64,000 bases of DNA from an uncultured Eggerthella sp. (GTDB lineage: Bacteria; Actinomycetota; Coriobacteriia; Coriobacteriales; Eggerthellaceae). A program made the translations under genes and the position numbers. This document shows positions 53,269-62,856 of this stretch, piece after piece (the first letter of the stretch is position 1; each line of letters opens with the position of its first letter). Location of the stretch: contig CAJKUH010000003.1 of the NCBI GenBank assembly GCA_905203045.1, forward strand, positions 1 through 64,000, read 5' to 3'. Under the pieces are notes generated by a model that had not been told where the DNA came from, searched no databases, and saw only the letters and a program-made list of their open reading frames with translations.

Positions 53269-55887
53269 ATGCCTAAAACCGTTGCCGTTATCGACGGAAA
53301 TTCGCTGATGCACCGTGCCTACCATGCTGTGCCGCCTACTATGACGGCACCTGACGGCACGCCGACCAATGCGGCATTCGGATTCCTTTCCATGCTTTTG
53401 AAGTTCATCGAAATGGAGCAGCCCGATGCCTTGGTGTGCGCCTTCGATAAGGGCCGCCCGAAGTTCCGCATGGAAGCATTGGAGCAGTACAAGGCCCAGC
53501 GCCCGCCCATGGACGAAGAGCTGAAGGTGCAGTTCCCCGTCATTGAAAAGCTTTTGGCTGCTATGAACGTTCCCGTGGTGGCGCTTCCCGGCTGGGAAGG
53601 CGACGACATCTTGGGCACGGTTTCGGCGCGCGACGAAGAGCTGGGATACAAGACTTTGCTGGTTACCGGCGATAAGGATGCCTACCAGCTGGCAAGCGAT
53701 CTGACCCATATCGTTACCACCAAGCGCGGCATCACCGATGTGGTTATCTACGGCCCCGATGAAGTGGAGGAGCGCTACGGCGTGACGCCTGCCCAGTTCA
53801 CCGATTTCTTGGGACTGAAAGGCGACAAAGCCGACAACATTCCCGGCGTGCCGGGAATCGGCGACAAGAAGGCGGCTTCCATGCTGCAGACGTACGGGAA
53901 CTTGGAGGGAATCTACGCCAACCTTGATAAGTTCAAGGGCAAGCAGCTGGAAAACCTCACCACGTACAAAGACGATGCGTTCCTTTCCCGCCAGGTTGCC
54001 ACCATCGTGCGCGATGCCGATTTCGAGCTCGACTTGGAATCTATCAACTTTCCCGACTTCGATGTTGAAGAGGTTACCAAGGCTTTCACCGAGGTTCGCA
54101 TGATGGCGCACTTGGCCAAGGTGCTGAAGCTCCAGGGCGGCGAAGCGGTTACGGCCGACTTGGGCCCGTGGGATACCTTCATGGAAGGCGAAGAGGCCAA
54201 GGCTGCTCTCGAAGCGCACACGGAAGGGCTTTTGCCCGTTGCCTGGCAGTTTGATTCCCAGGCATCCCTGTTTGGCGAGGGCCTTACCCTTGCCGTGAAC
54301 GTGGGCAACGGCACGGCGCTGTTCCGCGATGCCGAGGCCAAGGAAGCGCTTGCCTTCATGGTGCGCGAATGCGAGATTGCTGTAGCCGATGCGAAATCGT
54401 TGCTTCAGGTGGTGTTTCCCGCCGATACGGCCAAGGAGGCCTTGGTTTCCCGCGGCGAAGTGCTCGATGCACGCATGTTCGACGTGATGCTCGCCGCCTA
54501 CGTAGCCGACTCCAACAACGGAGCGGCGGAGCTCGGCGCGCTTATGGAGCGCTACGGCGGTGCCATGCTGCCCGAGGAAAAAGGCCCTGAAAAGGCGTTG
54601 GCCATCCAGGCGGCGGCCGTCGGGGTATTGGTCGAGCCCCTGACCAAGGCGCTTGAGGAAACGGATGCCCGCAAGGTCTATGATGCCATCGACTTGCCGT
54701 TGGTGGGTGTGCTGGCTTGCATGGAGCGTACGGGTGCAGCGCTTGACGTCGATCACCTTAAGGCGCTCAACGAAAGCACGGGCGCCGAGGTCGAGCGTCT
54801 TCGCGCGGCCATCTATGAAGCGGCTGGTCATGAATTCAATGTCGATTCGCCCAAACAGCTTTCCGAGGTGCTGTTCGACGAGCTGGGGCTTACCCCGAAG
54901 AAGAAAACGCGCAAGGGCTATTCCACCAACGCCAGCGTGCTCAAGGAGCTTACCGAAGAGCATGAGCTGCCGGGCCTTATGCTGGAGTACCGTGAGTACG
55001 CCAAGATCAAATCGACCTATATCGACGCCCTGCCGCGCATGCGTGCCGAAGATGGGCGCGTTCACACCTCGTTCAACGAGATGGTCACCACCACCGGTCG
55101 CCTTTCCTCGTCCGACCCGAACCTGCAGAACATCCCCGTCCGTACCGATTTCGGTCGTCAGATCCGCACGTGCTTTGTGCCGCTGAACCAGGGGGACCGT
55201 TTCGTCTCTGCCGATTATTCTCAGATCGAGCTGCGCTTGCTTGCCCATCTTTCGGGCGACGAGCACTTGATTGCCTCGTTCAATTCCGGGGAGGACTTCC
55301 ATGCCAGCACCGCTTCGCGCGTATTCGGCGTGCCCATGGCCGATGTTACGCCGCAGATGCGCAGTCGCGCCAAGGCGGTAAACTTCGGCATCGTGTACGG
55401 GCAGCAAGCCTATGGGCTTTCGCAGTCGCTCAAGATCCCGTTCTACGAAGCGAAGGAAATGATCGACCGCTACTTCGAGGTGCATCCCGGTGTGCGTGCC
55501 TACTTGGACGAGGTGGTTGCCCAGGCCCATAAGGATGGATATGCCACCACGTTGTTCGGGCGCCGTCGCTACATCCCCGAGCTGAAGGCAAAGAACGCCA
55601 TGCAGCGCGGGTTCGGCGAGCGCACGGCTATGAACCATCCTATGCAGGGCACTGCCGCCGATATCATCAAGCTTGCCATGCGCCAGGTGCAAGATGAATT
55701 GGTTGCCCGTGACCTCGGGGCGCGGTTGCTCCTGCAGGTACACGACGAACTCGATCTTTCGGTGCCTGAAGCGGAAGTCGAAGAGGTGACCGAGCTTCTG
55801 ACCAACGTGATGGAATCGGTGGTAGAGCTTTCGGTGCCGCTTCTGGTTGATGTATCCGCCGGTGCCAACTGGGCCGAAGCTCATTAA
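53269..55887 (+). CDS. polA: DNA polymerase I
   Basis: Replication and repair polymerase removing RNA primers. The 872-residue protein has the 5'-3' exonuclease domain (VIDGNSLMHRAYHAVPPTMT; GWEGDDILGTVSARDEEL; GVPGIGDKKAASMLQTYG). The central 3'-5' exonuclease domain lacks the DxE and other catalytic acids (it reads AWQFDSQASLFGEG), so it is probably inactive, as in many Gram-positive PolI enzymes. The polymerase domain has motif A SADYSQIELRLLAHLSGD near residue 648, motif B RSRAKAVNFGIVYGQQAYGL and motif C QVHDELDLSVPEAE. ATG 53269 follows GAGAGGAA; an upstream in-frame ATG is not needed. Confidence 0.95.
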   Translation: MPKTVAVIDGNSLMHRAYHAVPPTMTAPDGTPTNAAFGFLSMLLKFIEMEQPDALVCAFDKGRPKFRMEALEQYKAQRPPMDEELKVQFPVIEKLLAAMNVPVVALPGWEGDDILGTVSARDEELGYKTLLVTGDKDAYQLASDLTHIVTTKRGITDVVIYGPDEVEERYGVTPAQFTDFLGLKGDKADNIPGVPGIGDKKAASMLQTYGNLEGIYANLDKFKGKQLENLTTYKDDAFLSRQVATIVRDADFELDLESINFPDFDVEEVTKAFTEVRMMAHLAKVLKLQGGEAVTADLGPWDTFMEGEEAKAALEAHTEGLLPVAWQFDSQASLFGEGLTLAVNVGNGTALFRDAEAKEALAFMVRECEIAVADAKSLLQVVFPADTAKEALVSRGEVLDARMFDVMLAAYVADSNNGAAELGALMERYGGAMLPEEKGPEKALAIQAAAVGVLVEPLTKALEETDARKVYDAIDLPLVGVLACMERTGAALDVDHLKALNESTGAEVERLRAAIYEAAGHEFNVDSPKQLSEVLFDELGLTPKKKTRKGYSTNASVLKELTEEHELPGLMLEYREYAKIKSTYIDALPRMRAEDGRVHTSFNEMVTTTGRLSSSDPNLQNIPVRTDFGRQIRTCFVPLNQGDRFVSADYSQIELRLLAHLSGDEHLIASFNSGEDFHASTASRVFGVPMADVTPQMRSRAKAVNFGIVYGQQAYGLSQSLKIPFYEAKEMIDRYFEVHPGVRAYLDEVVAQAHKDGYATTLFGRRRYIPELKAKNAMQRGFGERTAMNHPMQGTAADIIKLAMRQVQDELVARDLGARLLLQVHDELDLSVPEAEVEEVTELLTNVMESVVELSVPLLVDVSAGANWAEAH

Positions 55888-55901
55888 GGAAGCGCTTTTT
55901 C

Positions 55902-55943
55902 AAAAGGCGTCCAAGGAAGCAAGTTCCGTTGGACGCCTTTTTT
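55902..55943. terminator. Bidirectional terminator between polA and cydC
   Basis: AAAAGGCGTCCAA (55902-55914) pairs with TTGGACGCCTTTT (55929-55941), with T on the plus side and A (T on minus) on the other. It serves both convergent genes. Confidence 0.92.
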
Positions 55944-57720
55944 AGTCGATGCTCCCCCGATCAAGTGCCAGCAGGGTCTGGTAGTGGGTGCTGGTGCGCT
56001 CCAGCTTTTCAGGTGAGCCATCCAGCACAATTCGGCTGTTTTCCAAGAACAGGACGCGGTCCATGGCCTCCACGCCTTGCAGGTGATGGGTGATCAGGAC
56101 AATGGTTTTGCTTGCCAGCACCTTGAGCATCGTGTCGAGCACGCCCTGCTCGGTTTTGGGATCAAGGCTTACCGTGGGCTCGTCAAGGATAACGATGGGT
56201 GCGTCTTGCAAGAGGATGCGCGCCAGCGCGATGCGGTGGCGTTCACCGCCCGAAAAGCGCAGCCCCGCTTCGTCAACCAGGGCATCCAGGCCGTCTGGCA
56301 GTTGTGCGAACAGCTTTTCGAGTCCTACGCATTTCAGAGCCCCGATCAGCTCTTCATCGGTTGCGGTGGGGCGCGCGATAAGCAGATTGTTGCGGAGCGT
56401 GTCGTTGAACAGGTAGGTTTCCTGTTGGCATGCGCCGAACACCTGCGCTGCGCCTTCGCCTAATTCAGAGCAGGGGATGCCGCCAACGGCAACGCTGCCC
56501 GAGGTGGGGACGCAATCACCGCGCAGAAGGTGGGCGAGCGTGGTTTTCCCCGATCCGCTTTTCCCAAGCAACGCAACATGCTCTCCGGCAGAAAGGCGGA
56601 GGTTGACGTTGTCGATGATGGGGCTTTGCCCGGGGTAGGCAAAACTCGCGTCCGTTATCTCGATTACGGGGTTCTTTTTGGCAGCAGCTGCCTTCGTCGC
56701 TGTGCTTCCGCCTGTTTCCTCGTTGCCTTTGGCAGGCAAGGGGAGCTCATTTAACCTTTCGACGGAATCAAGGTACCCGCTTGCCTGCGTGGCTGCTGCA
56801 GGTACCGCGGCAAAAGTGTCTGTCAGGGGAAAGAAGCCCAGCACGAATGCCAGGATCCAATTTGCCTGCCCGCCTTGCTCGCCTCCGAAGGTAAGTGCTG
56901 CCCAACAGGCAAGGGCAACAATCGCGCAGGCAAATACCACGTGCTGCGCTAGGTCGCGCTTACGGTCGAAGGAATGTCCCTCGTTTTCAAGACGGTCGAG
57001 TTCTTTCTGGTTCGCTTCGCAGCTTGCAAGGAAATCTGCCTTTCTGCCTGAAAGCATCCAGTCGGTGACGCCCAGTATGTTGTCGGCGTAGACGGCGTAT
57101 TGCGCGGTTGCCAGTTCTTTTGCCCGTTGCTGGCGCGTGCCATTTACGCTTACCGAAACCGCCGGCACAACGAACAGCTCAAGGGCAACGAAAACAAAGC
57201 ATGCAAGGGCGGCGGTTCCCGAAAAGCAGCCGAACAAGATGCACAGCCCGATGCCGGCCGCCAATGCGATCACCGAAGGGAACACGCATCGCAGGTAGAG
57301 GTTCTGGATGTGCTCGATGTCTTCCGCTAAAAGCCCCAAGGCATCACCCAAGCGGTGGGTCGTGCGAAAGAACACGCCCTGCTCGTTAAAGGATTGGTAC
57401 AGCTGCTTGCGCAGGCCCGAGGTGAAGCGCAGGACCCAGTCATGGCTTGCCAACCGTTCGCAATAACGGAGTATTGGTTTTCCCACGCCGAAAACGCGTA
57501 CAAGCAGCAACGGCGTTCCCAGCATCAAAACGGAATAGGGCATTTCAGCAGAGCCGGCGATAAGCCAGCCGGAAGTGAACATGAGCCCTGCTGCGAAGAG
57601 CACCGTGCCGCAGCCCAGGGCCAACGCCAGCATCAGCGTTTTGGTGTAGCGGCCCAAGAAGGGCTTGATCCATGCGTCGCGCTTAACAAGGGAAAGCAGC
57701 TCGCTTGCTCTATTTGCCAT
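55942..57720 (-). CDS. cydC: ABC exporter subunit CydC
   Basis: One half of the CydDC heterodimeric transporter required for cytochrome bd assembly, which exports cysteine/glutathione or handles heme. The 592-residue protein has a six-helix domain with the CydC signature FTSGWLIAGSAEMP, then VRVFGVGKPILRYCERLASH. The ATPase domain follows: GKSGSGKTTLAHLLRGDC, FSGGERHRIALARILLQDAP, VILDEPTVSLDPKTEQGVLD and the switch His in LITHHLQ. Overlaps cydD by 11 bases, so the two are coupled. Last gene of the minus-strand cyd cluster; the shared terminator follows. Confidence 0.92.
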   Translation of the reverse strand: MANRASELLSLVKRDAWIKPFLGRYTKTLMLALALGCGTVLFAAGLMFTSGWLIAGSAEMPYSVLMLGTPLLLVRVFGVGKPILRYCERLASHDWVLRFTSGLRKQLYQSFNEQGVFFRTTHRLGDALGLLAEDIEHIQNLYLRCVFPSVIALAAGIGLCILFGCFSGTAALACFVFVALELFVVPAVSVSVNGTRQQRAKELATAQYAVYADNILGVTDWMLSGRKADFLASCEANQKELDRLENEGHSFDRKRDLAQHVVFACAIVALACWAALTFGGEQGGQANWILAFVLGFFPLTDTFAAVPAAATQASGYLDSVERLNELPLPAKGNEETGGSTATKAAAAKKNPVIEITDASFAYPGQSPIIDNVNLRLSAGEHVALLGKSGSGKTTLAHLLRGDCVPTSGSVAVGGIPCSELGEGAAQVFGACQQETYLFNDTLRNNLLIARPTATDEELIGALKCVGLEKLFAQLPDGLDALVDEAGLRFSGGERHRIALARILLQDAPIVILDEPTVSLDPKTEQGVLDTMLKVLASKTIVLITHHLQGVEAMDRVLFLENSRIVLDGSPEKLERTSTHYQTLLALDRGSID

Positions 57721-59515
57721 GGTTGCCCTCCTTTGCTGTGCGGTTCAAATAGTCGAACGCGTGAAGCCCGTTCAGCTCTTCAAGGGTCCCAAATGCCTTG
57801 ATGCCCCCTTCGTCCAGGAGCAGGATCTTGTCCATTTCCGCCAGCCAATGCAAACGATGGGTGGCAAACAGCACCAGCTTTCCCTGCATTAAGGCGGTCA
57901 TATGCTGCTTCAACTCCCATTCGGTTTCAATGTCAAGGTGAGCTGTTGGCTCGTCGAACACCAGAATGCGACAGGTACGATGCAGTGCTGCGCGCGCCAG
58001 GGCAACGCGCTGTGCTTGCCCGCCGCTGAGGCTTCGCCCGCCTTCTCCTACTACGGTTTCTATGCCATTGGGCAATTTCTCAACCAAATCGCAAAGGCCC
58101 ACTGATTCAAGCGCTTTTGCAATTTCCTCGTTGGTTGCATCGGGCTGGTAGAACGTGAGGTTCTCTTGCAAGGTTGCGTTGAAGATGTGGGGGTTTTGCG
58201 GCAGGTAGGCTACCTGCTTTTGCCATTCGGGCACCGAAAGGGTGCTTGCTTCATGCCCGTTGATTGCGACGGTGCCGCTAGTGGGGCTGGTAACGCCTGC
58301 AAGCAGCTGGGCTAGCGTGCTTTTCCCGCATCCAGATGGTCCTACGATGCCGTAGTTTCCGGTGCCGTCAAACGTGAGGGAAATGTTCTGCAGGGCAGGT
58401 TTCCCTCGATTTCCCTCGTAGGAAAAGCCAAGATGGCGCAATTCCAAGGTGGAAGCGGGCTGCCACGGGCCAAAGCCGCAGGCTTGCCGTGGTGCGTCCT
58501 CAGCTTGGGAGTCGGTGGTTGGGTGCGGTTGTGCTACGGCCTTTTCCGCTTGATGCGCTCTGGTATTCCCCGGCTGGCCGCCCAGTACCTCGTAAACCTG
58601 GCTTAGGGCGTTTTTACCGTTGAGCGTTGCGTGGTGGTCGGATGCAAATTCGCGGATGGGGCGGAAGTAGTCGGGCATCATCACCAAAACGAACAGGGCG
58701 GGGAACAGAGACAGGGAACCGTCTACCAGCCTGAAGCCGAGCATGATGGCAACGGCGGCAAGCGAAATGGTTGAAAATGCATCGAGTACCGCGCCGGAAA
58801 GCGTTGCCGTGCGCAGGGTTTTCATGGTTGCTGTGCGGAAATGCTCGCTTGTCTCGTATACCTTGTCTGCCTGTTCGTTGCTGCGGCCGAAATACTTAAG
58901 CGTGTCAAGGCCTCGTACCGAATCGGTGAAGTGGTTGGCCAGCCGCTGGTATTCGCGATGCTGTTTGCCGGCTTGTGCTTGGGCAGTGCTGCCGATAAGC
59001 ACCATTTGAAGAACGATGGCGGGAAACACCAATAAGGCGATGAGCGCCGAAACCCAATCTTGGGAAACGATTGCTGCAAGAAGGGCCACGGGCACTATCG
59101 CCAAGGCGATGGTGCGGGGCAGTGCCGTGCGCAGGTATTGGCTTATGTGCGCAATGCCTTCCAAGCACAGTGCCGTTGCCGCGCCAGTGCCCAGCTCTTG
59201 GGTGAGTTTCGTGCCTTCGTCGTAGATCTGGCCCGTTAGGCGCCGGCGCAATTCGCCGCTTTGTTCCTTGGCGAAGCGGTCAAGGCGCTTTTCCTGGGAG
59301 ACGGCCAGCGCTTGCTTGCCGATGAAGCACAGCGCAAATGCGAAGAGGTACGCCGCGGCACTTTCAAGGGGGTTGCCCTGCCAAAGCAGGGTAAGGGCCC
59401 AGGCGAGCGCGGCAGCTTGCGCCACCGTTAACGCTGCGGAAAGAAGGGAGGTGGCGACGCACAGCAAAACGATGCGCTTGGCGCCGGGAAACTTGAAGAG
59501 CCTTTTGTCGAACAT
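57710..59515 (-). CDS. cydD: ABC exporter subunit CydD
   Basis: Partner of CydC. The 601-residue protein starts MFDKRLFKFPGAKRIVLLCV and has a six-helix domain with GQIYDEGTKLTQELGTGAAT, LDTLKYFGRSNEQADKVYET and FVLVMMPDYFRPIREFASDH, diagnostic for CydD. The ATPase domain has GPSGCGKSTLAQLLAGVT, SLSGGQAQRVALARAALHRT and ILVFDEPTAHLDIETEW. ATG at 59515 is fixed by AAAGGAGG on the minus strand; nine codons upstream are not needed. It is separated from cydB by a terminator, so its expression may depend on readthrough or a separate promoter. Confidence 0.93.
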   Translation of the reverse strand: MFDKRLFKFPGAKRIVLLCVATSLLSAALTVAQAAALAWALTLLWQGNPLESAAAYLFAFALCFIGKQALAVSQEKRLDRFAKEQSGELRRRLTGQIYDEGTKLTQELGTGAATALCLEGIAHISQYLRTALPRTIALAIVPVALLAAIVSQDWVSALIALLVFPAIVLQMVLIGSTAQAQAGKQHREYQRLANHFTDSVRGLDTLKYFGRSNEQADKVYETSEHFRTATMKTLRTATLSGAVLDAFSTISLAAVAIMLGFRLVDGSLSLFPALFVLVMMPDYFRPIREFASDHHATLNGKNALSQVYEVLGGQPGNTRAHQAEKAVAQPHPTTDSQAEDAPRQACGFGPWQPASTLELRHLGFSYEGNRGKPALQNISLTFDGTGNYGIVGPSGCGKSTLAQLLAGVTSPTSGTVAINGHEASTLSVPEWQKQVAYLPQNPHIFNATLQENLTFYQPDATNEEIAKALESVGLCDLVEKLPNGIETVVGEGGRSLSGGQAQRVALARAALHRTCRILVFDEPTAHLDIETEWELKQHMTALMQGKLVLFATHRLHWLAEMDKILLLDEGGIKAFGTLEELNGLHAFDYLNRTAKEGNHGK

Positions 59516-59583
59516 GCCAGCCTCCTTTCGTGCATCGGGCAATGGCTGTTAGGCGGCACTTTGCTTACTGTCTGCAAAAAACG

Positions 59584-59629
59584 AAACGGCGGCAAGCACC
59601 GGGTTGCGCCGGGCTTGCCGCCGTTTTTT
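59584..59629 (-). terminator. Terminator/attenuator between cydB and cydD
   Basis: AAACGGCGGCAAGC (59584-59597) pairs perfectly with GCTTGCCGCCGTTT (59613-59626). Read on the minus strand it is followed by CGTTTTTTG, on the plus strand by TTTTTTC, so it can terminate in both directions. Confidence 0.88.
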
Positions 59630-60652
59630 CTAGTACTCGCGAGCCTCCTCTTCGCTGATGCGCCCGCGGAAGGTGCGGTACACCAGCACGTGGTAGATAA
59701 GCACCAAGGGCAGGCCGATGCAGGTGATGCCTGTCATCCAGGCAAGCGCCAGGTCGGAAGACGCCGCATTGGCGATGGTGATGCTGGTACCCGTGGTGGC
59801 AACGACCAAGGTGGGGAACATCGATGCGGCGAACAGCACCACCAGAAGCAAGGCAGAAGCACTGCTTGCCAGGAAGGGCATAAGGTCGCCCGAGTCGCTT
59901 TTCGAGCCGGCGAACAGGACGATTAGCGCTGCCACCACGCCCACGCAGGCAACCCAGCGCAACGCCTCAAGGGCAGGGTCGAAGGTTGGCGCAATGCCCA
60001 CCAGGGCATACACGCTCACCAATGCGAACAGAGCCAGCGTAATGCAGGCAAGGGGGCGGCGCAGCTTTGCCGCACGGGCCTGCAAATCGGAGGGCTTTTC
60101 GGCTTTGAGGGCAATCCAGGTTGCGCCTTGGGTGATGAACACCGAAAGCCCCAAAAGCCCGCAAAGCAAGGTAAACGGGGTGATAAGGCCCAGAAGGGGA
60201 ATGCCCGCATAATCGCCGTTGGCGTCAAGCGGGATGCCGGCATACACGTTGCCGATAGCCACGCCGAACAGAAGCGCCGGCAGAAGCGATCCCGCGAAGA
60301 ACAGCGCATCCCACACCTTGCCCCATTTTGGGTCGTGGGCGCGGTACTCAAGCGAAACGGCACGCACGATAAGGCCGAACAGTACCAGCATCACAGCCAG
60401 ATAGAACCCGGAAAACGTGGTGGCGTATGCCGGTGCGAATGCGGCGAACAGGGCACCGCCTGCGGTAAGCAGCCACACTTCGTTACCGTCCCACGTGGGG
60501 CCGATGGCGCGGCGCACCACGGCCTTTTCGGTGTCGTTCTTTGCGATGAAGGGCGAAAGGATGCCTGCACCCAAATCGAACCCATCAAGGATGAAATAGC
60601 CCGCGATAAGCAAAGCTATCAGGGCAAACCAAAGAATCCCTAAGGTAGTCAT
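59630..60652 (-). CDS. cydB: Cytochrome bd oxidase subunit II
   Basis: Membrane subunit of cytochrome bd quinol oxidase. The 340-residue protein has ILWFALIALLIAGYFILDGF at the start (the CydB hallmark), then DLGAGILSPFIA, RRAIGPTWDGNEVWLLTAGG with conserved Trp and Asp, EYRAHDPKWGKVWDALFFAG and TPFTLLCGLLGLSVFITQGA. About eight membrane helices. It begins two bases after cydA, so the pair is one transcript; the strong hairpin follows. Confidence 0.95.
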   Translation of the reverse strand: MTTLGILWFALIALLIAGYFILDGFDLGAGILSPFIAKNDTEKAVVRRAIGPTWDGNEVWLLTAGGALFAAFAPAYATTFSGFYLAVMLVLFGLIVRAVSLEYRAHDPKWGKVWDALFFAGSLLPALLFGVAIGNVYAGIPLDANGDYAGIPLLGLITPFTLLCGLLGLSVFITQGATWIALKAEKPSDLQARAAKLRRPLACITLALFALVSVYALVGIAPTFDPALEALRWVACVGVVAALIVLFAGSKSDSGDLMPFLASSASALLLVVLFAASMFPTLVVATTGTSITIANAASSDLALAWMTGITCIGLPLVLIYHVLVYRTFRGRISEEEAREY

Positions 60653-60654
60653 GG

Positions 60655-62130
60655 CTACTCACCTGCCTTTCCGGTAAGGGCGGTTGCGTTCTTGCCGCCC
60701 TCTTCACCTGCATCTGCATTCTGCGCCTGCGCGCCATCGTCCTCTTCGATGCGCGGGCCAACTTTAATAAGGTGGCAGACGATGCGCGCCCAGCCGATTA
60801 TCAAGAACAGGTAAATCAGAACGAATAGGGTAAGGGTAATGGCCAGCTCGGGCGAGGATACGGAAGCCGAAGAGGCGCTTTGCGTAAGCAGGCTCACGCC
60901 GTCGGGGCTGCTGGTGGCGGGGTATACCACCCAGGGCTGACGGCCGATTTCCGCGGTGATCCAGCCTGCCTGAATGGCAACGAAGGGGAACAGCGGCGAT
61001 ACGATTGCCAGGTTCTGCAGCCAGCGCATGCCCTTGATGCGGCCCTTTCGGAAGGTGAACACGAATGCCAGCAAGGTGGTAAGGGCAATGAGCCCGAACA
61101 TGACAACCATCAGGTGATAGCTCTGGAACACCGTGTTGACGGGGAGCTGCGAGACGGTTTCCTCAGTGAAGTCGGAGCCGTAAGTGCCGCTCTTTGCCAG
61201 GTCGTTCAGGCCGGGATATTCCTTGTCGAACGTGCCGGAGGCCAAAAACGAGGTGCCGCCGGGAATGGCCAGCGGTGCCACTACTTCTTGGCTCGCCTCG
61301 TCAACCCAGCCCACAGCGTAGAGCGGCATGGCCTCGCCGTTGTAGGCGCCTTCCATCATGGCGAACTTGGTGGGCTGCTCGTCGGCGACGACGACGGCGG
61401 ACTGATGGGCGAATGCCACCATGATGCAGGTGGTGGCAAGGGCAATGACCGAGGCAACGCGCACGGTTTTCATGGCGAACTCGGTGTGGCGCCCGTGCTT
61501 CAAGTACCATGCGCCGATGGCAAGCGCCATGAAAGCGCCCATGATCAGAAGGGCGTCAACCGTATGGAAGTAGCGCGGGGCGGTGGTTGCGTTGAAGGCT
61601 GCGTCAAGGAAATTGCTAAGCAGCGCTTGGGTTCCGTCGGCGGAAAGCTCGGCACCTGCCGGGGTTTGCATCCACGAGTTCGCGATGATGATCCACAATG
61701 CCGAAAGGCACGAACCCAGCCATACTAGCCAAGCCGATGCCAGGTAGAACTTCTTGCCTACTTTCTTGCGGCCGAACAGCAGTACGCCTAAGAACACCGA
61801 TTCCAAGAAGAATGCCAAAAGCGCTTCGGCCGCCAGCGGGGCGCCGAAGATGTCGCCCACGAAACGGGCGTAATCGGCCCAGTTGGTACCGAACGAGAAT
61901 TCCATGGTGATACCGGTAGCCACGCCAAGGGCGAAGGTCGCGGTAAACACCTTGATCCAAAAGCGCGATGCCGCGGCATCCTCGGCGCGTTGGCTTCGGT
62001 AGTATTTTGTTTCGAACACGGCAACGATAAGGCCTAAGCCTATCGAAAGCGGGACGAAAACGTAGTGGTACATGGCGGTAAGCGCAAACTGGATGCGCGC
62101 CAAAAGTACCGGGTCGGTGAGGAATTCCAT
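60655..62130 (-). CDS. cydA: Cytochrome bd oxidase subunit I
   Basis: Heme-bearing subunit that reduces oxygen with quinol electrons, giving an anaerobe microaerobic respiration or oxygen scavenging. The 491-residue protein has QFALTAMYHYVFVPLSIGLG with His22 as the heme ligand equivalent to E. coli His19, the b558-ligand region ATTAPRYFHTVDALLIMGAF and the conserved EIGRQPWVVYP. The quinol Q-loop is of the short type. The C-terminus is charged and low in complexity. ATG 62130 has GGAGG ten bases upstream; a GTG two codons earlier is less likely. First gene of the cyd cluster. Confidence 0.95.
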   Translation of the reverse strand: MEFLTDPVLLARIQFALTAMYHYVFVPLSIGLGLIVAVFETKYYRSQRAEDAAASRFWIKVFTATFALGVATGITMEFSFGTNWADYARFVGDIFGAPLAAEALLAFFLESVFLGVLLFGRKKVGKKFYLASAWLVWLGSCLSALWIIIANSWMQTPAGAELSADGTQALLSNFLDAAFNATTAPRYFHTVDALLIMGAFMALAIGAWYLKHGRHTEFAMKTVRVASVIALATTCIMVAFAHQSAVVVADEQPTKFAMMEGAYNGEAMPLYAVGWVDEASQEVVAPLAIPGGTSFLASGTFDKEYPGLNDLAKSGTYGSDFTEETVSQLPVNTVFQSYHLMVVMFGLIALTTLLAFVFTFRKGRIKGMRWLQNLAIVSPLFPFVAIQAGWITAEIGRQPWVVYPATSSPDGVSLLTQSASSASVSSPELAITLTLFVLIYLFLIIGWARIVCHLIKVGPRIEEDDGAQAQNADAGEEGGKNATALTGKAGE

Positions 62131-62136
62131 TCGCAC

Positions 62137-62260
62137 ACCACCTCCAATCCTTAAGGCCCATGCGGGCCGAACTTCTACACAAAAGCATCATATCATCGAA
62201 ACAGCGTGTTCTAGGAACAAATGTTATAAAAATAGTAACAATTAAAGCTATAAAACAATG
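62137..62260 (-). promoter_or_regulatory. Candidate control region of cydA
   Basis: Two inverted repeats upstream of cydA: TGTTC-TAG-GAACA (62207-62219) and TGTTA-N9-TAACA (62222-62240), in an AT-rich stretch. They resemble dimeric-regulator sites but are not a Rex consensus. On the minus strand TTGTTC and GATATGAT-like sequences nearby could be the promoter. Confidence 0.45.
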
Positions 62261-62533
62261 ACCAGGCAAAATGTGTTACGCGAAGGCAATTGGCCCAGAG
62301 AAACCTTCTTGCCGCCTTCATTTTGTGAAGCCGTTCAACACAAAGGCAGTTTGTGCGCTGTTGCGGGGGAACTTTCTGGTATCATTCAACAGGTTGCACA
62401 AGAAGTGCAGCTCGGAATAAGTGCGATGATACGCGGAGACGGTGCATACGTTGCAACGAAAGGCGCTTTCGTTGACTTGCTACGGTCACGCTGATAAGCT
62501 ATCGCCTTGCGTTTATTTCAAATAAGGAGAATT
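62261..62533. other. Gene-free region between cydA and rplU; rplU promoter
   Basis: A short open frame at 62258-62494 has no ribosome-binding site and no recognisable sequence, so I do not call it. A 9-bp hairpin CAACGAAAG/CTTTCGTTG is at 62454-62474. The likely rplU promoter is TTGACT (62472-62477), 17-base spacer, TAAGCT (62495-62500), about 34 bases before the rplU start. Confidence 0.6.
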
Positions 62534-62839
62534 ATGTACGCTATTGTTAAGACTGGCGGCAAGCAGTACAAGGTTTCCACCGGCGACTGCCTGAACGTCG
62601 AAAAGCTCGAAGGTGAAGCTGGCACCAAGGTTGAACTCACCGCTATCGCAGTGGTTGACGGCGCCAAGGTTGTTGCCGATCCTGCAGAGGCTGCCAAGAC
62701 CAAGGTTGAGGCTACCATTGTTGAGCAGTTCAAGGGCGAGAAGCAGCTCGTCTTCAAGTTCAAGAAGCGCAAGAACTACAAGAAGCTGCGCGGTCATCGT
62801 CAGCAGCTCACTCGTATTCAGATCACCAGCATCGCTTAA
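62534..62839 (+). CDS. rplU: 50S ribosomal protein L21
   Basis: Large-subunit ribosomal protein. The 101-residue product has [40 protein letters not shown] and the basic tail [20 protein letters not shown] with QITSI, as in all L21 proteins. ATG 62534 is preceded by AAGGAG; upstream in-frame codons are unsupported. Standard rplU-rpmA-obgE order follows. Confidence 0.97.
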   Translation: MYAIVKTGGKQYKVSTGDCLNVEKLEGEAGTKVELTAIAVVDGAKVVADPAEAAKTKVEATIVEQFKGEKQLVFKFKKRKNYKKLRGHRQQLTRIQITSIA

Positions 62840-62856
62840 GTAGAGGAGGAATACTA

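Noticed and set aside
53173..55884. 903-residue minus-strand open frame
   Set aside because: Antisense to polA, which has all polymerase motifs.
62258..62494. 78-residue frame upstream of rplU
   Set aside because: No ribosome-binding site, no family, and it runs across the hairpin and into the likely rplU promoter.
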